From Aquimarina atlantica (GTDB lineage Bacteria > Bacteroidota > Bacteroidia > Flavobacteriales > Flavobacteriaceae), in assembly GCF_000626715.1 (NCBI RefSeq), contig NZ_AQRA01000003.1, forward strand, positions 62,001 to 126,000: a DNA stretch of 64,000 nt, in the 5' to 3' direction. The notes below the pieces were generated by a model. The model worked only from the letters and a program-made list of their open reading frames with translations. It did not search any database and was not told the origin of the DNA. Made by a program: the position numbers and the translations under genes. Shown piece after piece: positions 55,264 to 64,000 of the stretch. Numbering within the stretch: the first letter of the stretch is position 1; every line of letters starts with the position of its first letter.

Positions 55264-56382
55264 ATGAAAAAGTTTTTTAAAATTTTATTAGTTGTAATTT
55301 TCGTGGCCTTACTAGGTTTTTCAGGTAAGTACCTTATAGATTCTAACAGTAAATCTCCGATTGTATTTACAACAGAAAAAGCATTTAAAACTTCTATTGA
55401 AGAAAAAACAGTAGCGACAGGGAAAGTAGTTCCAGAGGATGAAGTAGCAATCAAACCTCAAATTTCAGGAATTATAGAGAAGATTTATGTAGAAGAAGGA
55501 GCAGCAATAAAAACGGGAGATTTAATAGCTAAGGTAAAAGTAGTACCTAATGAACAATCTTTAAATAGTGCAAGAGGACGTGTTAAAAATGCACAAATCG
55601 TTTTAAATAATTCTAAAGTAGAATATGATAGAAATAAAGCACTTTTTGATAAAGGAGTGATCTCTAGCCAGGATTTTAATAATATTGATCTAAGATATAA
55701 TCAGGCAAGACAAGATCTTTCGAATGCACAGAGTGATCTTCAAATCATACGTTTAGGTTCTGCAGGAGGTTCTTCTACAGCTAATACTAATATACGAGCA
55801 ACCGTATCAGGAACGATTCTTGAAATTCCTGTTAAAGAAGGTGACCAGGTGATTGAAAGTAATAACTTTAATGATGGGACCACAATTGCTACAATTGCAG
55901 ATTTGAACAAAATGATTTTTGAAGGAAAAGTAGATGAAGCAGAGGTGAATAAGCTGAAAATTGATATGCCTTTAAAAGTTAGTCTTGGAGCTATACGAGA
56001 TAAAGAATTTGATGCAAAACTAAAATTTATTGCACCAAAAGGAGATGAAGAACAAGGTGCAGTTCAGTTTAAAATTGAGGGCGAAGTTTTTCTTGATAAA
56101 TCATATTTTATAAGAGCAGGATATAGTGCAAATGCATCAATTGTTTTAGAAACAAAAAATGATATTCTTGCCGTAAAAGAAGCGCTTTTACAATTTGATA
56201 AAGAAACAGAAGATCCTTATGTAGAAGTACGAACAGGAGATCAAAAATTTGAAAGAAGAGATGTTGAAATTGGTATTTCTGATGGTATTAATGTTGAAAT
56301 TCTATCAGGAATAACAGAAGAAGATGATATTAAAGTTTGGAATAAAACAGAACCTGTTAAAAAAGAAGATGAAAAAGAGTAA
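55264..56382 (+). CDS. Periplasmic adaptor (membrane fusion protein), first of two
   Basis: 372 residues. A membrane anchor (about 5-24) is followed by a biotinyl-lipoyl domain (TVATGKVVPEDEVAIKPQISGIIEKIYVEEGAAIKTGDLI), a coiled-coil hairpin (about 95-165, LNSARGRVKNAQIVLNNSK ... YNQARQDLSNAQSDLQII), and a beta-barrel region. HlyD/MacA-type adaptors link inner-membrane MacB-like permeases to TolC. It lies 30 bases after the second permease and ahead of the TolC gene. Confidence 0.92.
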   Translation: MKKFFKILLVVIFVALLGFSGKYLIDSNSKSPIVFTTEKAFKTSIEEKTVATGKVVPEDEVAIKPQISGIIEKIYVEEGAAIKTGDLIAKVKVVPNEQSLNSARGRVKNAQIVLNNSKVEYDRNKALFDKGVISSQDFNNIDLRYNQARQDLSNAQSDLQIIRLGSAGGSSTANTNIRATVSGTILEIPVKEGDQVIESNNFNDGTTIATIADLNKMIFEGKVDEAEVNKLKIDMPLKVSLGAIRDKEFDAKLKFIAPKGDEEQGAVQFKIEGEVFLDKSYFIRAGYSANASIVLETKNDILAVKEALLQFDKETEDPYVEVRTGDQKFERRDVEIGISDGINVEILSGITEEDDIKVWNKTEPVKKEDEKE

Positions 56383-56553
56383 AGCCAGCATGTTTTAAAA
56401 CAATATTTTTGATAGTGGTTAGATAATTAAAAATATTTTTTAAATAATCTGTAACAACATCAATCAAATATATACCTATACCATAGTATGAAAATAATAG
56501 TAAAAGATTTAGGCAAGTTCTCATCACAAAAGGACACTATAGATTTTAAACTT

Positions 56554-58002
56554 ATGAGAATTAGAATTTTAATTTTATGTATTACTTTCTTTGGCGTGCT
56601 GGAAACTCAGGCACAAGAAAAGAAATGGACATTACGCGAATGTGTAGAATATGCTTTAGAAAATAATATTGCAATAAAACAATCGGCATTAGATGTAGAA
56701 GCAACAGATATTGATAGGATTGATGCTATAGGAAATTTTCTGCCATCATTAAACGCATCTGCTTCTAATTTTTGGAGTTCTGGTTTATCTACAGACCCTA
56801 TTACCAACGAAAATAAAACACAGACATTTAGAAGTTCTAATTATGGTGTAAGTGCAGGAGTAACCATATTTAGTGGTTTAAGAAATATAAAAAGATTTCA
56901 AAGAGCTAAACTGAATAAGTTACTTAGTCAATATAATTTAGGTAAGTCTAAAGATGATATTGCATTATTTGTAGCAAATAGTTATCTGCAAGTACTTTTA
57001 AATAAAGAATCTTTAAAAGTGGTAGAGAAACAACACGAAATCACATTAGAACAATTACAACGTACTAAGGATCTGGTAGAAGCAGGAGTATTGCCTCAGG
57101 GAGATCTTCTCGAAATTGAAGCAACTTCTGCAGATGAATTAACAAGAATTGTACAGGCAGAAAATGCAGTACAGATTGCGTTAATTGGATTAGCACAGCG
57201 ATTGTTGATTAAAAATTATGAAGATTTTGACATTGCAGAACAAGAGTATTTGGTTCCAGGGTCTGAGATGTTAGAAAAGCCAATTGATCAGGTGATTGCG
57301 CAAGCTAGAGAATCAAGATATGAAGTACAGATTGCAGAGCAGAATAAACTTATAGCAGAAAAAGATCTTGAAATTGCCAGAGGAGCATACTACCCTACAT
57401 TAAATGGTTCTTTTAATTACAATACCAGAGAATCGGGAGCTAAATCTTTTGCACGTGTTTTGGATGCGAATAATCCTGTATTAACGCAAAGTATAGGTGT
57501 TGTAGAAGCAACAGGACAGAATGTTATTACCCAAACTCCTAATCTACTTCTTGTAGAACAGGATGCTGCACCATTTATCGATCAGTTATATACTAATGAT
57601 GGTATTTCTTATGGGTTATCTCTTCAAGTACCAATTTTTAATGGATTTTCTGCAAGGAATGCTGTAAAAAGAAGTAAGGTTAATGTAAAGCGTACAGAAT
57701 TTCAATTAGAGCAAGCAGAATTAGATTTGGATAGCAATGTATATCAGGCATATCTCGATGCAAAAGGAGCTGCAGAAGCATATGAAGCAGCTCAGGTTTC
57801 TGTAAAAGCACAGGAAAGAGCATATGAATATGCAAAAGATCGTTATGATGTAGGGCTAACTAATGCCTTTGATTTTAGTCAATCAAAATTTAGATTAGAA
57901 AATGCGCAAAGCCAGGAAGTACAAAATAAGTTTGACTTTATTTTTAAATTAAAAGTGCTAGAGCTGTATTTCGGAATAAAGATCGCTGATATAAAATTAT
58001 AG
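56554..58002 (+). CDS. TolC-family outer-membrane efflux protein
   Basis: 482 residues from the ATG at 56554, chosen because it starts a signal peptide (MRIRILILCITFFGVLETQAQ); an in-frame ATG at 56488 adds 22 non-signal residues. Two OEP repeats are visible, about 30-235 (KKWTLRECVEYALENNIAIKQ) and about 270-480, with long coiled-coil helices (LEQAELDLDSNVYQAYLDAKGAAEAYEAAQ). This is the outer-membrane exit duct of the export system. It lies between the two adaptor genes. Confidence 0.93.
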   Translation: MRIRILILCITFFGVLETQAQEKKWTLRECVEYALENNIAIKQSALDVEATDIDRIDAIGNFLPSLNASASNFWSSGLSTDPITNENKTQTFRSSNYGVSAGVTIFSGLRNIKRFQRAKLNKLLSQYNLGKSKDDIALFVANSYLQVLLNKESLKVVEKQHEITLEQLQRTKDLVEAGVLPQGDLLEIEATSADELTRIVQAENAVQIALIGLAQRLLIKNYEDFDIAEQEYLVPGSEMLEKPIDQVIAQARESRYEVQIAEQNKLIAEKDLEIARGAYYPTLNGSFNYNTRESGAKSFARVLDANNPVLTQSIGVVEATGQNVITQTPNLLLVEQDAAPFIDQLYTNDGISYGLSLQVPIFNGFSARNAVKRSKVNVKRTEFQLEQAELDLDSNVYQAYLDAKGAAEAYEAAQVSVKAQERAYEYAKDRYDVGLTNAFDFSQSKFRLENAQSQEVQNKFDFIFKLKVLELYFGIKIADIKL

Positions 58003-58080
58003 AATAGTAGCATTCAATTTTTTTGACTACTCTATATAGAAAAAGGTTGTATTTTCATAGAATTAACGTTAAAGTAAGTC

Positions 58081-59358
58081 ATGAATAAAAAAAGATTACT
58101 CTTCATTTTAGGTATAGTTGTCATTGTAATTGTACTACTTGTTTATGGTAAGAAAGCTGGATGGTTTGGTGAAAGCGGAAACTTTAAAGAAGTATCAGTT
58201 ACCAAAATTGACAAAATCGATATTGTAGAAACCGTTTCGGCTACAGGTAAAATACAGCCAGAAGTAGAGGTTAAACTTTCTTCAGAAGTATCAGGAGAGA
58301 TCATTGACTTGCCGATCAAAGAAGGGCAACAAGTTCAAAAAGGTGATCTTTTGGTTCGTATAAACCCCGATATTATTCAATCTGGATTAAACAGATCCCA
58401 GGCAGCATTAGAAAATGTAAGAGCGGGATTGCGACAAGCCGAGGCTAGTTTAAAAGAATCAAAACTAAGCTATGACCGTAATAAGGCGTTGTTTGATAAA
58501 GGAGTGATTTCTAAAGCAGAATGGGATAGAGCAATCTCTGCATACGAAGGAGCAGAAGCAGCTAAGCAATCAGCATATTATAATGTAAGAAGTGCTCAGG
58601 CTACTGTTAATGAAGCCAAAGATAATTTAAGCAGAACTACAATTTATGCTCCTATGACAGGCACAATTTCTAAGCTATCTGTAGAATTGGGAGAAAGAGT
58701 AGTAGGTACTCAACAAATGGCGGGTACAGAGATCGTGCGTGTTGCAGATCTTAGCAATATGGAAGTAGAAGTAGATGTTAATGAAAATGATATTGTTAAA
58801 GTTTCAATCGCAGATTCTACAATTGTTGAAGTAGATGCTTATCTAAAAAAACAATTTAAAGGAATAGTTACAGAAATTGCTAATTCTGCAGAAAATGCTG
58901 TAAGTGCAGATCAGGTAACTAATTTTAGAGTAAAAGTTAGAATTTTGGAGGAATCATATGCAGATTTGCTAGAAGGGAAGTCCGAAAACTATTCTCCGTT
59001 TAGACCAGGTATGACTGCAACGGTTGATATTATTACAGATAAAAGAAAGGACGTAATAGGTGTTCCTATAAGTTCTATCGTAATTAAAAATGATACCTCG
59101 AGTGTAAAAGAGGTTCCTTCTAAGGATGAGATATCATCAGATACCAATAAAAAATTCGAATGTGTATTCGTTAAGAATGGAGAAACAGCCAAGCTAAGAG
59201 TGATAAAAACGGGTATTCAGGATGATAGTAATATTGAGATAACCAATGGATTAAAAGAAGGGGATGAGGTTATAACAGGACCTTATAACGTGGTTACCAA
59301 AATTCTTAAGACAGGAGATAAAGTAACTACTGAGAAAGAGAAAAAATCTACCAAATAA
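58081..59358 (+). CDS. Periplasmic adaptor (RND/MacA type), second of two
   Basis: 425 residues. A membrane anchor (about 5-24) precedes a lipoyl domain (VSATGKIQPEVEVKLSSEVSGEIIDLPIKEGQQVQKGDLL), a coiled-coil hairpin (about 100-185, QAALENVRAGLRQAEASLKES ... AKQSAYYNVRSAQATVNEAKDNL) and a beta barrel with the membrane-proximal domain. It is paralogous to the first adaptor but 53 residues longer, with a Ser/Asp-rich insert near 340-360. It stands downstream of tolC, so the cluster has two adaptors for two permeases. Confidence 0.92.
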   Translation: MNKKRLLFILGIVVIVIVLLVYGKKAGWFGESGNFKEVSVTKIDKIDIVETVSATGKIQPEVEVKLSSEVSGEIIDLPIKEGQQVQKGDLLVRINPDIIQSGLNRSQAALENVRAGLRQAEASLKESKLSYDRNKALFDKGVISKAEWDRAISAYEGAEAAKQSAYYNVRSAQATVNEAKDNLSRTTIYAPMTGTISKLSVELGERVVGTQQMAGTEIVRVADLSNMEVEVDVNENDIVKVSIADSTIVEVDAYLKKQFKGIVTEIANSAENAVSADQVTNFRVKVRILEESYADLLEGKSENYSPFRPGMTATVDIITDKRKDVIGVPISSIVIKNDTSSVKEVPSKDEISSDTNKKFECVFVKNGETAKLRVIKTGIQDDSNIEITNGLKEGDEVITGPYNVVTKILKTGDKVTTEKEKKSTK

Positions 59359-59443
59359 AACCAGTAGTAGTTTAGGTACTCGTCAAAATTCTATTAGTTA
59401 AAACTTCAATAAAACATTTGGGAATGAGTATGCCTAATTAGAT

Positions 59444-59451
59444 TATCTTTG
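59444..59451 (+). promoter_or_regulatory. -7 promoter element of tsaB
   Basis: TATCTTTG matches TAnnTTTG. TTTG at 59417-59420 is present but 23 bases away, so the -33 contact is doubtful. The predicted start lies near 59458, giving a leader of about ten bases. Confidence 0.5.
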
Positions 59452-59467
59452 CCTAAATTTTTGATAG

Positions 59468-60130
59468 ATGGCTTATATCCTTTGTATAGAAACTTCAACA
59501 ACTAATTGTTCTGTCGCTTTAGCTAATGACAAAGAAGTGATTGGATTAAAAGAGGATTATGATAGTACATATTCTCATGCAGAACGGTTACATAATTTTA
59601 TTGATAAAATTATAAAAGAAGCTGGATTAACCCCAAAAGATCTTTCTGCAGTTTCGGTTAGTAAAGGTCCTGGTTCATATACAGGATTACGAATTGGTGT
59701 ATCGGCGGCAAAAGGGTTATGCTATGCATTAGATATCCCATTAATAGCTGTTCCCACTCTACACGCATTAGCGTTGCAGGTATCGCAAGAAAAAGATAGT
59801 TATATTGTTCCTATGCTAGATGCTCGAAGAATGGAAGTGTATTCTGCCGTTTTTTCGAATACATATGAAGAAATAAGAAAAACAGAGGCAGAAATTCTTA
59901 CCGACACTTCTTTTGAAACATATTTACGGGAGAAAAAAGTATATTTTATAGGAAATGGTGTAGAAAAATTTTCAGCGATTTGTAACGATACTAATGCTGT
60001 ATTTGTACAAAACAAATTGCCATCTGCAAATGAGATGGCAATGTTAAGTTATCCTAAATTTTTGAAAAAAGATTTTGAAGATGTTAGTTACCTCGATCCG
60101 TATTACTTAAAAGACTTCGTGACGGGCTAG
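59468..60130 (+). CDS. tsaB: tRNA threonylcarbamoyladenosine biosynthesis protein TsaB
   Basis: 220 residues. TsaB works with TsaD and TsaE to form t6A at position 37 of ANN-decoding tRNAs. The ASKHA-type fold begins MAYILCIETSTTNCSVALAND, with SHAERLHNFIDKII and the conserved VSKGPGSYTGLRIGVSAAKGLCYAL (about residues 64-88) typical of the family. The gene is monocistronic. Its 3' end overlaps the 3' end of the convergent gene at 60084-60791 by 47 bases. Confidence 0.95.
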   Translation: MAYILCIETSTTNCSVALANDKEVIGLKEDYDSTYSHAERLHNFIDKIIKEAGLTPKDLSAVSVSKGPGSYTGLRIGVSAAKGLCYALDIPLIAVPTLHALALQVSQEKDSYIVPMLDARRMEVYSAVFSNTYEEIRKTEAEILTDTSFETYLREKKVYFIGNGVEKFSAICNDTNAVFVQNKLPSANEMAMLSYPKFLKKDFEDVSYLDPYYLKDFVTG

Positions 60131-60791
60131 AATCTGAGCTTTTTAATGCATTATATCTAGCTACAAGACGAATTAAATCTTCTTCTTTTCTCAAACGAAT
60201 ACGTTCCTTTTTTAGGTAATCCTTTAATTCGTTTTCTTTATCATTAAACGCTGCAAGCATTTCTTTTTTATTCATTGGTAATTCCATGATAACACCAGAT
60301 TCTTCAAGGTAATATGAAGTAATCATTCTAAGTGTTCCGGGCTCAGAAGGGCCACTGATTATAGGACCCTTTTTTTCGGGATCTTTTATCTTTAGTGTAA
60401 ATTTCTTATAAATACGATATCTATCGGTTAATTCTACTAATACATAATAGCCATCTCTATTGCTCCCTCGTTGATTTTTAAATTCACAGTAATAGAAATA
60501 ATCACCATCGATTCGAGCATGAATAGTGGGGCTTTTAACCACTTCATATAGTTTGGATTGCGAGCTATATTCTAGAGCATCAGAATAAATGTTGTATTTA
60601 AGTTTGGCATCAAAAGTTCCAGATTTCTCATCAATAACACTAGATTCTTTATAACGACTCTTCATATATATACTACCATCATAATCATCATATAAAGAAA
60701 CTCTGGTAGTAGATGTGAGTAAATTTCGGGGTAATTGTGCAAATAATGCAGACGATGCTATTAAGCATAAAAAAAGTAATATTCTTCTCAT
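60084..60791 (-). CDS. Secreted protein of unknown function, paralogue of the gene at 61118-61834
   Basis: 235 residues with a signal peptide (MRRILLFLCLIASSALFAQLP). The mature part has alternating short strands and charged turns (SLYDDYDGSIYMKSRYKESS, IHARIDGDYFYYCEFKNQRGSNRDGYYVLVE) and ends in a charged helix (LKDYLKKERIRLRKEEDLIRLVARYNAL) followed by a Ser-rich tail not present in the paralogue. I recognise no domain name. It is probably periplasmic or outer-membrane associated. Its 3' end overlaps tsaB by 47 bases. Confidence 0.7.
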   Translation of the reverse strand: MRRILLFLCLIASSALFAQLPRNLLTSTTRVSLYDDYDGSIYMKSRYKESSVIDEKSGTFDAKLKYNIYSDALEYSSQSKLYEVVKSPTIHARIDGDYFYYCEFKNQRGSNRDGYYVLVELTDRYRIYKKFTLKIKDPEKKGPIISGPSEPGTLRMITSYYLEESGVIMELPMNKKEMLAAFNDKENELKDYLKKERIRLRKEEDLIRLVARYNALKSSDSSPSRSLLSNTDRGN

Positions 60792-61117
60792 AGTTTTTCG
60801 ATTTAGGTATGATAAACTTAAAGAAATAACATTTTAAATACAATTAATATGCTTTTTTGATCAAATTTTTACGAATTTCATAATTCAAACATGTAAAGCG
60901 TTAAATTATTAGGAATAAAATTGCGATTTTAACAAATAATTCACATAGGTGTTTTACGGCAAAACCGTAATAATTGTAGGATTTAGACTACGATAAAAAT
61001 ATTTAATTAAGGTTTAACGGTTTTAAAAAATCTATAAAAAACGCTTTTTTAACACTTTTAGAGTAGATTAAAATAAAAAGCGATTAAGCGTTTTTTACTG
61101 TCTTTTTAAAAAAAGTA
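60792..61117. other. Intergenic region with a GC-cored palindrome
   Basis: 326 bases without a gene. It holds TTACGG-caaaa-CCGTAA (60954-60970), a G+C-cored palindrome with an 11-base centre-to-centre spacing, in otherwise very A+T-rich DNA, upstream of the gene ending at 60084. AAAAAACGCTT (61036-61046) and AAGCGTTTTTT (61086-61096) form a long-loop inverted repeat just after the stop of the next gene, perhaps its terminator. No promoter could be placed with confidence. Confidence 0.45.
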
Positions 61118-61834
61118 TTACAATGTGCTATAGAAATTTACTAATTTAACCAGGTCTTTTTCTTTCTTTAAACTTAACTTTTCTTTACCAATAAAATCTT
61201 TTACTTCTTTTTGATTGTTAGGAAAGATACTTATCGTTTTCTTTTTACTTGAGCTAACTAGGAATAGTTTTTCGCCTATTTCTAAATAATAAGTATGTTG
61301 ATCTGTAAACTTTGCGGGAGTATTTTTGTGGTATGAAGTATTTGCAGCTTTGGCTTTGGTATATTTTTTTACAAGTAACTTGTACAAACTAATTTTGGTA
61401 TTGCTTCTTAGTTTGATTAAATACCCCTTCTTGGTTTGATTGTTTAAATCTTTATACCTCTTATAATGATATTCTTTATTATTAATACGGGCATATATAT
61501 GATCACTTTTAAGAAGACCATGTAATTCAGACGCTTCTAAGGTTTTGCTTACTTCTATCTGATCATTAAATGCATTATACCGTAAAAATAATTTTTGTAT
61601 TTTTTGCTTAGAATTCGTATGTACGATTTCTCCTAATTCAAGTTTTTCATTTTCATATGGAGTTCCTATAACTTCACTAAGAATACCATTAGGATTTTTG
61701 TTATTAGTAAAAGATTTGTGTATATGGAATAAAGGAGTTAAAAAATTAGTTTGACTATGATTACCCATTTTTAGTTGTGCATTTGCAGCAAACATAAACA
61801 TGGAGGTTATAAAAAATAAGATCATTTTTTCCAT
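61118..61834 (-). CDS. Secreted protein of unknown function, paralogue of the gene at 60084-60791
   Basis: 238 residues with a signal peptide (MEKMILFFITSMFMFAANAQ). It shares layout and key segments with the neighbour: IYARINNKEYHYKRYKDLNNQTKKGYLIKL against IHARIDGDYFYYCEFKNQRGSNRDGYYVLV, and EKLSLKKEKDLVKLVNFYSTL against ERIRLRKEEDLIRLVARYNAL. Very basic (many Lys). The C-terminus ends right after the shared helix. No known domain is recognised. Both genes read the same way but are separated by 326 bases, so they may be separately transcribed. Confidence 0.7.
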   Translation of the reverse strand: MEKMILFFITSMFMFAANAQLKMGNHSQTNFLTPLFHIHKSFTNNKNPNGILSEVIGTPYENEKLELGEIVHTNSKQKIQKLFLRYNAFNDQIEVSKTLEASELHGLLKSDHIYARINNKEYHYKRYKDLNNQTKKGYLIKLRSNTKISLYKLLVKKYTKAKAANTSYHKNTPAKFTDQHTYYLEIGEKLFLVSSSKKKTISIFPNNQKEVKDFIGKEKLSLKKEKDLVKLVNFYSTL

Positions 61835-61958
61835 AATAAATGAATTTTGGATTAGTGTTGAAATAGTATGTTATACAAATCTGGCTCAAAAACCACGCCA
61901 GTTTAAATTAAAATTCAATATTGGCTTCAGGTAAATATCGTATAGGTTTTTCCCAAAT

Positions 61959-63995
61959 TTATTTTAAGGGTAAAATATCTTCAAATTCTTCAACTGGATA
62001 TTTACATGAATTATTTACACATAAATAAAACAAAGTTTTGTCTTTAACAAATCTGTTTTTTAATAAGGCAGTATCAGAATCTGATGTACCGCCCGCTATT
62101 AGTTTATTTGGAATATAAGTTTGACCTACTTCTTTTAATTTGATTTTTGCTTCTTTACCTATTATAACTAATTCATAAAAGTCAAAAGAAAAATTGAGCA
62201 TAAGATCTAACCAATTAGAGTATCCCGACGCATAAGACTTGATTTGTGGTTTAATATTATGTAACATTTGTTCACTTATTTCTTTGTAATTAGAACGATC
62301 AAAATAATGAGATAATAGAAATAAGTTCTTAGCCATTATCGAATTAGATGCAGGGATTACATTATCACTGTATTCTATAGTACGTGTAATAAGTTTTGGA
62401 TCTTTATCAGAAGTAAAGTAGAATATGTTTTTGTTTTCATTGAAAAAGTGGTGCAAAGTATATTGTGTAAGTTGCTCTGATATCTTTAACCATTCTGGAT
62501 CAAATGTATTTTGGTATAAGGTTATAAAAGCTTCAATAACTAATGCATAATCTTCTAAATATCCATTAATGGTACTTTTGCCGTTTTTGTAATTATGAAA
62601 TAAAGATGTATCATTTTTTAATTGAGTAGTCTTGATAAAATTTGCATTTTTTATCGCAGCATCCAAAAACCTTTTCTCGCCAAAAACTCTATAGGCATCC
62701 AAATAGCCTTTTAGCATTAAAGCATTCCACGAGGTTAATGTTTTGTCATCTAATCGTGGTCGAGAGCGTTTTTCGCGCTCATGAAATAAAATTTGCTTCC
62801 ATTGAGCGATCTTTTTAATCAAAACTTCACTATCGATGTTATTATCACTACAAAATTTTTGATGAGCATCCTTTCTAATTAAAACATAGTTTCCTTTTTC
62901 CCAGAAACCATACGAATTTATATTATAATAATCAGTAAAGAGAGTGTAGTCATGATCAGGTACTATTTTTTTTAATTCTTCTTTGGTCCATACATAAAAA
63001 GCCCCTTCTTCTAGTTCTCCGTCCAAAGTGTTACTATCTGCATCCAAAGACGAATAAAATGCTCCTTCTTTATTAGTAAGCTCTCTTGCTACAAAATCTA
63101 AAGTCTCATAAACCACATCTTTAAACCAGGGATCTTTGGTAACTAAAAAGGCATCAGAATACAGACTTACTAATTGCGCATTATCATATAACATTTTCTC
63201 GAAGTGGGGGACATGCCATTTCCCATCTGTAGAATATCGTGCAAACCCTCCACCGACATGATCATATACCCCTCCATATGATATTTTTGTCAAGGTGTTT
63301 TTTACAAATTTTAATAGTGTTTCGTCTTTAGTTTGATACGCATACCGAAGAAGGAAATGATAATTATTGGGCATCATAAATTTAGGAACTCGTTTTGTAC
63401 CTCCTTTTTGATGATCAAAATGAGAACTCCATTCTTTTACAGAAGATACTATAAATTCTTTGTCAAAATTAATAGCATTAGTGTTTATTTCGATGAGATC
63501 TATGGCTTTAATGCCTTGTTCCAGTTTTTCGGCATATTCTATTAGCTTATCAGGTTGTTTTTCATATAAACTTGCAATTTGTTTTAAAGCATCAACCCAA
63601 TTTCCTTTAGGAAAATAGGTGCCTCCCCAAACAGGTCTTCCGTCGGGTAATACAACCATATTAAGAGGCCAGCCACCACTACCAGTCATTAATTGCACTG
63701 CACTCATATATACTTGATCTATATCGGGGCGTTCTTCACGATCTACTTTAATATTCACATAATTTGTATTCATGATTTCTGCTACCTTAGGATCTTCAAA
63801 GCTTTCATGCTCCATAACATGACACCAATGGCAAGCTGCGTATCCTATACTTACAATAATAAGTTTGTTTTCTTTTTTGGCTTGTTGTAGTGCTTCTTCT
63901 CCCCAAGGTTTCCAATGTACAGGATTGTGAGCATGTTGCAAGAGATATGGACTGGTTTCATCAATAAGATCATTAGTATAAGCATGTTGTTCCAT
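61959..63995 (-). CDS. DUF255 thioredoxin-domain protein (YyaL/SSP411-like)
   Basis: 678 residues, complete, with the start only five bases from the right edge. The N-terminal thioredoxin-like DUF255 domain (about 1-165) has [15 protein letters not shown], the Cys motif [16 protein letters not shown] (C55 and C58, CHWC) and [16 protein letters not shown], then [10 protein letters not shown]. The remainder is a large alpha/alpha-barrel-like region (AGE/6-hairpin glycosidase-like), with [29 protein letters not shown] and a C-terminal [19 protein letters not shown]. The family includes B. subtilis YyaL and mammalian SSP411; the function is unproven. There is no signal peptide, so it is cytoplasmic. 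Confidence 0.92.
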   Translation of the reverse strand: MEQHAYTNDLIDETSPYLLQHAHNPVHWKPWGEEALQQAKKENKLIIVSIGYAACHWCHVMEHESFEDPKVAEIMNTNYVNIKVDREERPDIDQVYMSAVQLMTGSGGWPLNMVVLPDGRPVWGGTYFPKGNWVDALKQIASLYEKQPDKLIEYAEKLEQGIKAIDLIEINTNAINFDKEFIVSSVKEWSSHFDHQKGGTKRVPKFMMPNNYHFLLRYAYQTKDETLLKFVKNTLTKISYGGVYDHVGGGFARYSTDGKWHVPHFEKMLYDNAQLVSLYSDAFLVTKDPWFKDVVYETLDFVARELTNKEGAFYSSLDADSNTLDGELEEGAFYVWTKEELKKIVPDHDYTLFTDYYNINSYGFWEKGNYVLIRKDAHQKFCSDNNIDSEVLIKKIAQWKQILFHEREKRSRPRLDDKTLTSWNALMLKGYLDAYRVFGEKRFLDAAIKNANFIKTTQLKNDTSLFHNYKNGKSTINGYLEDYALVIEAFITLYQNTFDPEWLKISEQLTQYTLHHFFNENKNIFYFTSDKDPKLITRTIEYSDNVIPASNSIMAKNLFLLSHYFDRSNYKEISEQMLHNIKPQIKSYASGYSNWLDLMLNFSFDFYELVIIGKEAKIKLKEVGQTYIPNKLIAGGTSDSDTALLKNRFVKDKTLFYLCVNNSCKYPVEEFEDILPLK

Positions 63996-64000
63996 AGGTG

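Noticed and set aside
54250..55454. Two long reverse-strand frames (54250-54753 and 54843-55454) over the second ABC permease
   Set aside because: They are shadows of the permease gene; their sequence has no recognisable domain and no upstream signals.
56488..56553. 22-codon extension of the TolC gene
   Set aside because: The added residues are hydrophilic and would precede the signal peptide that begins at 56554.
1..64000. CRISPR arrays, prophage, insertion sequences, defence or biosynthetic islands
   Set aside because: No regularly spaced repeats, transposase, integrase, phage structural gene or known defence gene is visible anywhere in the window.

Overview
The window is chromosomal DNA from a member of the Bacteroidota, most likely a marine Flavobacteriaceae species (Aquimarina-like; the genus is a guess from overall resemblance, not something proven here). 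The evidence is strong A+T richness, the absence of Shine-Dalgarno sequences before most genes, promoters of the Bacteroidetes type (TTTG, about 19 bases, TAnnTTTG), a complete alternative complex III operon, a giant SprA type IX secretion/gliding protein, and a CarboxypepD_reg-type TonB receptor. I see no prophage, insertion sequence, CRISPR array or defence island; the content is mainly core genome.

Layout. 1-3.0 kb: the N-terminal part of a DUF2723 membrane protein (runs off the left edge), tRNA-Gln with a textbook promoter and terminator, and a tandem universal stress protein. 3.1-7.8 kb: rimP-nusA-infB behind a promoter and a terminator-like leader hairpin. 7.8-8.3 kb: a SPOR-domain protein. 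8.4-20.4 kb: actABCDEF-coxB-coxA, encoding the quinol:cytochrome c oxidoreductase (alternative complex III) and the two main subunits of the caa3/aa3-type oxidase it feeds. 20.6-24.6 kb: ruvB, a cytochrome P450, a small MscS-like protein, queG. 24.6-31.6 kb: a trehalose-use locus (LacI-type regulator, twin operators, TonB receptor, MFS permease, GH37 trehalase). 31.8-34.2 kb: maeB, followed by about 0.7 kb of non-coding, hairpin-rich DNA. 34.9-45.3 kb: ruvA, sprA, gcvH, a VanZ-like gene and two tandem tonB genes. 45.3-46.2 kb: an exported metallo-beta-lactamase-fold hydrolase. 46.4-51.8 kb: ctaB, two coxC-type genes, coxD, a Cys-less Sco-like protein, Sco, a DUF420 protein and a small CxxC membrane protein, i.e. 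the heme A/copper assembly half of the oxidase pathway. 52-59.4 kb: an ABC/MacB-type export cluster with two permeases, two adaptors and a TolC. 59.5-64 kb: tsaB, two paralogous secreted proteins of unknown function, and a DUF255 thioredoxin-domain protein.

Together the respiratory genes describe a branch in which menaquinol is oxidised by alternative complex III and the electrons pass through cytochrome c domains to a caa3-like oxidase whose heme and CuA centre are assembled by the ctaB/sco cluster 26 kb downstream. The trehalose locus is self-contained: outer-membrane uptake, inner-membrane transport, cytoplasmic hydrolysis, and a local repressor.

The points most worth a second look are the hairpin in the rimP-nusA-infB leader (possible attenuation of the operon that encodes NusA), an EF-hand-like loop at the N-terminus of the trehalase like that of fungal neutral trehalases, twin LacI-type operators exactly two helical turns apart, the helix-hairpin-helix tail on ActC, the structured non-coding stretch at 34.2-34.9 kb, and a short leader frame with an unusually good Shine-Dalgarno sequence before the second coxC.
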